Positions 55,523 to 64,000 of a DNA stretch of 64,000 bases are shown one piece after another; the first letter of the stretch is position 1; each line of letters starts with the position of its first letter. The notes beneath the pieces are model-generated. The model saw nothing but the letters and a program-made list of their open reading frames with translations. It had not been told where the DNA came from and did no database searches. The position numbers were made by a program, and so were the translations under genes. Origin of the DNA: Lysobacter capsici (lineage in GTDB: Bacteria > Pseudomonadota > Gammaproteobacteria > Xanthomonadales > Xanthomonadaceae). The stretch lies in the NCBI RefSeq assembly GCF_014779555.2, contig NZ_CP094357.1, positions 4,092,001 through 4,156,000 of the forward strand, read 5' to 3'.

Positions 55523-56470
55523 TCAACGCTCGTAATCGGCCACGCACGCCGACAACCGCTCCACCCCACCCCACGCCTCAAACCGCCGCATCGCCGCCGG
55601 ATCGATCCGCTCAGGCGTCATGAACGGCGCAGCGCGATCGCCGCTGCCGGGAAAGATCAATACCACCGCCTTCGGCACGGTCCAGCCGCGCCCCACGAAC
55701 GGCCGCTTGCCGCGTACTTCCAGATAATTCTGCGGCGGCGCCTCGCGCCCCAGCAGACGACCGTTCAAGGCGATCGACGCCTCGCCGAGTTGCCCCGACG
55801 GACCCGAATCGCCGATCACCGCGAATACCGGCCGCGCGCTGCCCGGCACCATCGCCACCGCGAGATCGCCGACCTTGGCGCGGCCGGCGAATGCCGACGG
55901 ACGCTTGGGAATCACCAGCGCCGGCGTGACCAGCGCATCGACGTAATTGGCGATGTCGCAGACATCATTGACGGCCGGCGCGTGCAAGGCCGTGGCCGAT
56001 ACCAGGAAACCGTCCACCGGCGGACACGGTTTGCCGTTGCGGAACGGAATGATCGACGGCGAAATCCTGGTGGCGCGCAGCTGATCGGCCGGCCAACCCG
56101 CGGCGGCGGCCTGCTGGGTGGCGATGCGGCGCGCGCGCAGTTGCGCGCTGGACAAGCCGGCGCAGCCGTCGCTCATCGCATTGCACAAGTTATTGAGCGC
56201 ATGCCGCTCGCCCCAGAAATCGTCGACGCTGTACGAACGCCGGGTGCCGTCGGTGTTGACGTTCAAGCCTTCGACGAACAACAGCGACGACGCGTTCGCA
56301 TCGGCCCACACCTCAGTGCGTCCGCCGCGCGCGTTGCCGTCGGCCTGCTGAAACGACAAGCGCATGTCGCATTGCGCGCCGCGCGCGGGCGCGATCGCCG
56401 ACAGGTAGATCCCGATCAACGCCGCCAACGGCAGCCAGCGTTTCACGGCGAATGATGAATGCGCAGCCAT
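55523..56470 (-). CDS. Secreted GH75-like (fungal-chitosanase-fold) protein
   Basis: A 315-aa protein with a signal peptide (SSFAVKRWLPLAALIGIYLSA, cleavage after ARGA at about residue 31). The C-terminal half has VCDIANYVDALVTPALVIPK, KVGDLAVAMVPGSARPVFAVIGDSGPSGQLGEASIALNGRLLG and YLEVRGKRPFVGRG, resembling the glycoside hydrolase 75 (chitosanase-like) domain with its DSGP...GEAS loop. The ATG at 56468-56470 follows AAGGAG. Chitosan- or cell-wall-degrading activity would suit a Lysobacter, but the family assignment rests on pattern only. It is divergent from the lipoprotein/effector pair. Confidence 0.62.
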   Translation of the reverse strand: MAAHSSFAVKRWLPLAALIGIYLSAIAPARGAQCDMRLSFQQADGNARGGRTEVWADANASSLLFVEGLNVNTDGTRRSYSVDDFWGERHALNNLCNAMSDGCAGLSSAQLRARRIATQQAAAAGWPADQLRATRISPSIIPFRNGKPCPPVDGFLVSATALHAPAVNDVCDIANYVDALVTPALVIPKRPSAFAGRAKVGDLAVAMVPGSARPVFAVIGDSGPSGQLGEASIALNGRLLGREAPPQNYLEVRGKRPFVGRGWTVPKAVVLIFPGSGDRAAPFMTPERIDPAAMRRFEAWGGVERLSACVADYER

Positions 56471-56603
56471 GGCGCGCTCCTTGTGCCCAGACCTTGAGGA
56501 GAACGCCGGCGCGGGCTCGGGCCGGCCAAGCCTCGTTGACAGGCCATACCGGCCGGGGTTCACTTCAAGGCGCCGCACCTTCGAGCGGCGCGGCCAAGGA
56601 CGC

Positions 56604-57056
56604 ATGCCCATGCTCGGATCGATTCCAGCAAGATCGATACTTCTGCTGTCGCTGCTGGCGCTCAGCGCCTGCGCCGCGGTCGACGCCCGATCGTCGAGCG
56701 CCGATCCGAGCGAAGACACCGCGGCAACCACGACCCGCTACGAATTCGAATTCGATTGCCCGCCTTCGGGCAAGTTCCGCATCGCCGGCACGACCCAGTG
56801 GGTGGACGATCACGGCTATCGCTCGCAAGTCAGCGAGCTGCGCATCGGCGCCAAACCGCTCGCCAAGCGCTGGATCGATGAGATCAACCGCCGCATTCCC
56901 GCCGAGGCGTATCAGGAGCGTCCCTGGCTGACCTGCAGCGGCGGCGGCGCGTCGATCGAGCTGCGTTTCGTCGATCGCAACGACGGCAGTATCGCGCGCT
57001 CGCCGCGCCTGAAATTCATCGTGCATCGCGAAGGAACCCTAGAGTTTTTGGATTGA
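56604..57056 (+). CDS. Lipoprotein, likely immunity protein for the next XVIPCD effector
   Basis: A 150-aa protein with a lipoprotein signal (ARSILLLSLLALSACAAVDA, lipobox LSAC, acylated Cys near residue 23). The mature domain starts TRYEFEFDCPPSGKFRIAG and has a second Cys in WLTCSGGGASIEL, so one disulfide is possible. It is 29 bases ahead of the XVIPCD effector gene. In Xanthomonadales, type IV-secreted toxins that act in the periplasm are typically encoded beside a lipoprotein inhibitor of this size, so an immunity role is likely. Confidence 0.72.
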   Translation: MPMLGSIPARSILLLSLLALSACAAVDARSSSADPSEDTAATTTRYEFEFDCPPSGKFRIAGTTQWVDDHGYRSQVSELRIGAKPLAKRWIDEINRRIPAEAYQERPWLTCSGGGASIELRFVDRNDGSIARSPRLKFIVHREGTLEFLD

Positions 57057-57085
57057 TTCCAGCCATCGAACGCAAGGAGCCCGCC

Positions 57086-58087
57086 ATGGCGAAGATAGGA
57101 CAGAACAACACCAACCCGGACCTGGCCCAGACCGAGGAGCTCGCCAAGGATCTGGCCAGGCAGATCGAGGCCAAGAAGGATCACGAAAAGGTCGAATACG
57201 TCGCCGTGGTGTACAAGGACGGCGACGAATTGAAGACCACGCAATTGTTCTCGAAGGGCAGCTACAACTCGGCGCCGCTGAGCGACGCCATCGCGGCGGC
57301 CGGCGGCAAGGACAAGGTGCTCGCCGTGGTGCACAACCATACGCAGAAAAATGTCGACATGCAGTTCGACAAATCCACCGCGCAGGCGATGGAACGGCTG
57401 CCGTCGTCGCGGCCCCACGACAAGGACAACCCCGCCGACTGGGATGTGGCGCGCAAGCAGTTCGGCGATCGCACGGACGTGGCCTATTACCTGCTCGATC
57501 CCAAGGACAAACTGCGCCGCTACGACTACGCCGACCGCGAGCATTGGATCGACGAAGTGAAACCGGCGACCGGACGTGAGGCGGCAAGCGGCAGCAAGAC
57601 ATTCCATCCTGCTCCGGAGATGGATATGCAGCCCTCGCTGAAGCCGGCGCAGCCGTCGACGACGCCCGCATCGACGCCGGCCCTGGGCGACGCCACGGTT
57701 TCGCTGTCCGACCCTCGCGCCACGCGCTTGCAGTCCCAGGCGCACGAAGCGGTCGCTCAAATGGAGACCGGCCTGGGCGTGGCCTGGACCGGCAACAGCG
57801 AACGCGTGGCCGCCTGCGTCGGGCGCCTGGCCTATCAACAAGGCTTCGACGGCATCGTCGCGGTCGCGCCCAATCGCGCCACCGCCGATCACGCCGCCGG
57901 CGAGCTGATCTGCGTGCAGGGGCGATCGTCGAGTCCGGACCCTTACGCCAATCGCGCCATCGTCGCGACCGCCGAAGCCATGGCGACGCCGGTCGAGGAA
58001 TCGCAACGCCAGACTCTGGCGCTGCAGAACGAAAACGCGCGCCAGAGCCCGGCCGAGCCATCGCAGCAGGCTTCGATGTCGCGCTGA
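57086..58087 (+). CDS. Type IV secretion effector with JAB-like N-terminal domain and C-terminal XVIPCD
   Basis: A 333-aa protein. The ATG at 57086 follows AAGGAG. The N-terminal 160 residues contain VEYVAVVYKDGDELKTTQLF, LAVVHNHTQKN with H83 and H85, and PSSRPHDKDNPADWDVA. This spacing recalls a JAB/MPN or DUF4329-type HxH...S..D metal site. After a Pro/Thr/Ser-rich linker (about 165-215) comes the XVIPCD: LSDPRATRLQSQAHEAVAQM, RVAACVGRLAYQQGFDGI, AAGELICVQGR, AEAMATPVEES and a Gln-rich end. This domain directs export by the bacteria-killing type IV system. The lipoprotein gene upstream is the probable immunity partner. The toxic activity is uncertain. Confidence 0.82.
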   Translation: MAKIGQNNTNPDLAQTEELAKDLARQIEAKKDHEKVEYVAVVYKDGDELKTTQLFSKGSYNSAPLSDAIAAAGGKDKVLAVVHNHTQKNVDMQFDKSTAQAMERLPSSRPHDKDNPADWDVARKQFGDRTDVAYYLLDPKDKLRRYDYADREHWIDEVKPATGREAASGSKTFHPAPEMDMQPSLKPAQPSTTPASTPALGDATVSLSDPRATRLQSQAHEAVAQMETGLGVAWTGNSERVAACVGRLAYQQGFDGIVAVAPNRATADHAAGELICVQGRSSSPDPYANRAIVATAEAMATPVEESQRQTLALQNENARQSPAEPSQQASMSR

Positions 58088-58120
58088 AGCCGCATCGCGG
58101 GCGACGATCCGTTCGGCAAC

Positions 58121-58147
58121 AAAAAACCCCGCTTTCGCGGGGTTTTT
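58121..58147. terminator. Bidirectional rho-independent terminator
   Basis: AAAAACCCCGC pairs with GCGGGGTTTTT around a TTTC loop, with A's on one side and T's on the other. It lies between the convergent ends of the XVIPCD effector (58087) and purA (58170) and can end both transcripts. Confidence 0.92.
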
Positions 58148-58169
58148 CGTAACAACTATCGCGGCGAAC

Positions 58170-61599
<3,430 letters not shown>

Positions 61600-61999
61600 G
61601 ACGCGACTCCATGGTCGTGTAGGTGCTGCATGGGTATGCGTCGCGACGCGGCGACGGGACGCGCCGCGCGAACGCGGCGAGTCGCGTGGCCTGACGTCAC
61701 CGCCCGCGACGGAAGCGGCGCGATGCGCGCGTCGCGAACGGCCGTTGCCGTCGCCGCACGCATCCCTGCCGCGACCGTTTCTAGGCGCATGCGGGCGATG
61801 GCGACAGGGCGAAACCGGGATCGAGCCGGGACAGGCCGGGAAGGTTTCGCGTTCGCCGCGGCGTTAGGGTGATGGCGGTCGCGGCGGCGGCATGACCGGC
61901 GTCGAGAGTCGGTTAGTCAGGGTGAGCGAGTCGGGCTGGAGGTGGAGCGTGCGCGCACCGAGCGGCAGGTCGATCGAAGGCGGCCGCCATCAGACCAAT

Positions 62000-62690
62000 G
62001 GCCGCAATGTTCACGGGATAAGCGCTGCCGCGATGCTCCCTGTAGGAGCGGCGCGAGCCGCGACCGCGACACTGCGCTTGGGTCGTGACCTTTGGATCGC
62101 AGCGCTTGGCGCAAGCGCTTGCTTCGCGGTACTCGCGTCATACCTGTGATGTCGCGGTCGCGGCTTGCGCCGCTCCTACAGGGGGCTGTCCGAACAATGG
62201 GGGCAGCTGCCGCATCGATCCAAGCGACGGACGCCAGGCTGTTGGCCAGAATGTTCACGGGATAAGCGCTGTCGCGATGCTCCCTGTAGGAGCGGCGCGA
62301 GCCGCGACCGCGACACTGCGCTTGGGTCGTGACCACTGGATCGCCGCGTCTGGCGCAAGCGCTTGCTTCGCGGTACTCGCGTCATACCTGTGATGTCTCG
62401 GTCGCGGCTTGCGCCGCTCCTACAGGGGGCTGTCCGAACAATGGGGGCAGCTGCCGCATCGATCCAAGCGACGGACGCCAGGCTGTTGACCGAGATATTC
62501 AAGCGAGAAGCGCTGCCGCGATGCTCCCTGTAGGAGCGGCGCGAGCCGCGACCGCGGCACTGCGCTTAGGTCGTAACCTCTGGATCGCCGCGTCTGGCGC
62601 AAGCGCTTGCTTCGCGGTACTCGCGTCATACCTGTGATGTCGCGGTCGCGGCTTGCGCCGCTCCTACAGGGGGCTGTCCGGACAATGAGG
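62000..62690. repeat. Tandem array of a 244-bp unit (three copies), each with an inverted REP pair
   Basis: The motif CTGTAGGAGCGGCGCGAGCC starts at about 62040, 62284 and 62528, so the period is 244 bases. Units run about 62000-62243, 62244-62487 and 62488-62690 (third shortened). Each holds one REP-like palindrome forward and one in reverse (GCGGTCGCGGCTTGCGCCGC) about 85 bases apart, with GTTGACC/GTTGGCC-type joints between units. Copies are nearly identical. Open frames that repeat with the unit on both strands are not called genes. The array sits in the gap between the metalloprotease (61599) and DUF2065 (62810); nothing else is seen in 61600-61999. Confidence 0.9.
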
Positions 62691-62752
62691 TGGGCATTCG
62701 CGGCGCTTGGTGTGAGCGCTGGCTTCGCGTTATTTACGCCGTTGCCGTGGTG

Positions 62753-62782
62753 CCGCGGTCGCGGCTCACGCCGCTCCTACAA
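62753..62782 (-). repeat. Single REP-like palindrome
   Basis: One reverse copy of the same element (GGTCGCGGCTCACGCCGCTC) follows the array, about 30 bases before the DUF2065 gene end. Confidence 0.75.
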
Positions 62783-62809
62783 GGGGCTATCGAAACCGCG
62801 CGGCGGGCG

Positions 62810-63001
62810 TCAGCTGCTGCGCAAGACCCACAGCGCGATCACCCCGACCGCGACGACGATGCCGCCGACGATACGCAGTTGCTTGTCGGGTAGCGCCTGC
62901 AATTGTTCGGCCGCGCGCTTCCAGCCGTTGGGCGCGACGAACAGGAACAGGCCTTCGAGCACTGCGACCAGGCACAGCGCTCGTATCAGTTCACCGGCCA
63001 T
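62810..63001 (-). CDS. DUF2065 small membrane protein (YjeT-like)
   Basis: A 63-aa protein with two hydrophobic helices: LIRALCLVAVLEGLFLFVAP and IVGGIVVAVGVIALWVL. This is the small DUF2065 protein normally encoded between hflC and purA. It is six bases after the hflC stop, so it is part of the hfl operon. Its function is not known. Confidence 0.9.
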   Translation of the reverse strand: MAGELIRALCLVAVLEGLFLFVAPNGWKRAAEQLQALPDKQLRIVGGIVVAVGVIALWVLRSS

Positions 63002-63007
63002 GTCCGA

Positions 63008-63871
63008 TCAGCGATCGGACTTGAGGTATTGCAGGAACGGATCGTCGCGGTCCAGCACGATCACGCTCTGGCCGTCGGCGAAGGACTTGCGGTAGCTCTC
63101 CAGGCTGCGCTGGAAGGCGAAGAACGCCGGGTCCTTGTTGGCGGCAATGCCGTAGATGCGGGTGGCCTCGGCATCGCCCTCGCCGCGCGAACGCTGGGCG
63201 TCGCGCTCGGCTTCGGCCAGGATCACGGTCTTGTCGCGGTCGGCGGTGGCGCGGATCGCCTGCGCCAGTTCGAAACCTTCGGCGCGCAGCTGGCTGGCGA
63301 CCTGCAGGCGCTGCGACTTCATCTGGTTGTACACCGACGCCAGCACGTTGCTGTCCTGCGGCAGGTCGATGCGCTTGATCCGGATGTCCTTGATCTGGAC
63401 ACCCAGGGTCGCCGCGCCCTTGTTGATCGCGACCAGTTGTTTGCCGATCACCGCTTCGCGATCGCCCTTGACCACGTCGAGCAGCTTGAGCGAGTTGATC
63501 TCGTTGCGCAGCGAATCGCGGATGATCGGCGCCAGACGCTCGGCCGCGACGCTTTCGTCGCCGCCGGTGGCCTGGAAGAAACGGCGCATATCCTTGATCT
63601 GGCCCACGGCGAAGAAATCGACGCTGACGTCGAGCTTGTCGGCGGTCAGGTAACGCTCGGGCTCGGCCGGCAGGATCTTCAGGCGCAGGTCGAACACGCG
63701 CTGGCTTTCGATCAGCGGCCACTTGAAGTGCAGGCCGGGGCCAAGGTCGCTGCGCACCACGGTGCCCAGGCGGAAGATCATCGCGCTGTGACCGGCGTTG
63801 ACCACGAACATCGACCCCATCAGGGCCAACAGCAGGGCGACGCCCGCGGCAATCAGGGCGGGAACTCTCAT
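63008..63871 (-). CDS. hflC: HflC, SPFH-domain regulator of the FtsH protease
   Basis: A 287-aa inner-membrane protein: one N-terminal helix (VPALIAAGVALLLALMGSMFVV), then an SPFH/band-7 domain with NAGHSAMIFRLGTVVRSDLGPGLHFKWPL, FAVGQIKDMRRF and IRKIDLPQDSNVLASVYNQMKSQR, and a helical C-terminus. It forms a complex with HflK that modulates FtsH in the membrane. Its ATG overlaps the hflK stop by four bases. Confidence 0.97.
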   Translation of the reverse strand: MRVPALIAAGVALLLALMGSMFVVNAGHSAMIFRLGTVVRSDLGPGLHFKWPLIESQRVFDLRLKILPAEPERYLTADKLDVSVDFFAVGQIKDMRRFFQATGGDESVAAERLAPIIRDSLRNEINSLKLLDVVKGDREAVIGKQLVAINKGAATLGVQIKDIRIKRIDLPQDSNVLASVYNQMKSQRLQVASQLRAEGFELAQAIRATADRDKTVILAEAERDAQRSRGEGDAEATRIYGIAANKDPAFFAFQRSLESYRKSFADGQSVIVLDRDDPFLQYLKSDR

Positions 63872-64000
63872 CGCATCACCTCGTCACGGGTCTTCGGGCG
63901 CGTCGGTCGGCCGACATAGGGCACGGTGCTTTCGGTCGCGGTCACCGGGTTGAGCAACTCGGGTTGAGTCAGCGGCACGCTGACCGGACCGGGGGTGACC
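63868..64000 (-). CDS. hflK: HflK, C-terminal end (cut by the window edge)
   Basis: The last 43 residues of a protein, ending RPTRPKTRDEVMR, with a TGA at 63868-63870 that overlaps the hflC start (ATGA). The position directly ahead of hflC in the same operon identifies it as hflK. The visible tail is the variable Pro/Thr-rich end (PELLNPVTATEST), not the SPFH domain. Confidence 0.9.
   Translation of the reverse strand, partial: VTPGPVSVPLTQPELLNPVTATESTVPYVGRPTRPKTRDEVMR

Noticed and set aside
62000-62690. CRISPR-like regular repetition
   Set aside because: The period is 244 bases with near-identical units and no variable spacers. No cas genes are nearby. It is a REP-based tandem repeat.

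Overview
The window is high-GC DNA from a member of the Xanthomonadaceae, most likely a Lysobacter. The evidence is the very GC-rich codon use, two proteins ending in an XVIPCD-type domain (the secretion signal of the Xanthomonadales bacteria-killing type IV secretion system), many copies of a REP-like palindrome, several secreted hydrolases, and the gammaproteobacterial hflK-hflC-DUF2065-purA order. No rRNA, tRNA, CRISPR array, transposase or phage gene was seen.

Layout. 1-2.1 kb: a gene end, a Bcr/CflA-type MFS exporter and a VOC protein. 2.3-5.9 kb: an inverted-repeat element, a tandem glycine riboswitch and gcvP. 6.6-8.5 kb: two exported proteins of unknown function. 8.5-13.7 kb: a four-gene membrane glycosylation cluster (GT-C, GT2, GT4, flippase-like protein). 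14-16.7 kb: a TetR regulator divergent from an acyl-CoA dehydrogenase. 16.7-17.4 kb: a large composite repeat. 17.6-20.9 kb: a sulfatase and a Tat-exported PLP aldolase. 21.4-23.9 kb: a LytS/LytR-type two-component pair and a lipoprotein. 24-27.4 kb: a small unknown protein, a methyltransferase and two paralogous membrane proteins.

27.7-36.9 kb holds a six-gene plus-strand operon: enolase-superfamily racemase (DgcA-like), M19 dipeptidase, TonB-dependent receptor, DUF1611 protein (DgcN-like), YkvI-like transporter and a beta-lactamase-fold serine hydrolase. Read together it looks like a system for importing D-glutamate-containing (peptidoglycan-derived) peptides, cutting them, and converting D-Glu to N-acetyl-L-Glu. 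This would suit a predator that lyses other bacteria.

37-44.5 kb: a secreted small protein, an exported DUF2252 protein, a siderophore-interacting flavoprotein, a MipA/OmpV protein, and a LysR regulator divergent from two DJ-1/PfpI proteins and an AhpD-like protein. 44.5-45.1 kb: a 216-bp tandem repeat. 45.1-48.4 kb: a lipase-type XVIPCD effector between two ankyrin-type proteins. 49.1-52.3 kb: a small class II lanthipeptide locus, a 52-aa precursor followed in the same frame by a LanM synthetase that lacks an ordinary start codon. 52.3-56.5 kb: a large secreted adhesin-like protein, a second composite repeat and a GH75-like secreted protein. 56.6-58.1 kb: a lipoprotein plus a second XVIPCD effector, a likely immunity/effector pair. 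58.1-64 kb: purA, a secreted metzincin protease and a 244-bp tandem repeat array, followed by DUF2065, hflC and the end of hflK. The protease and repeats separate purA from its usual hfl neighbours.

The most interesting parts are the lanthipeptide locus, the D-glutamate/peptide operon and the two interbacterial effector loci. All calls come from reading the sequence and from family knowledge. No database search was run.
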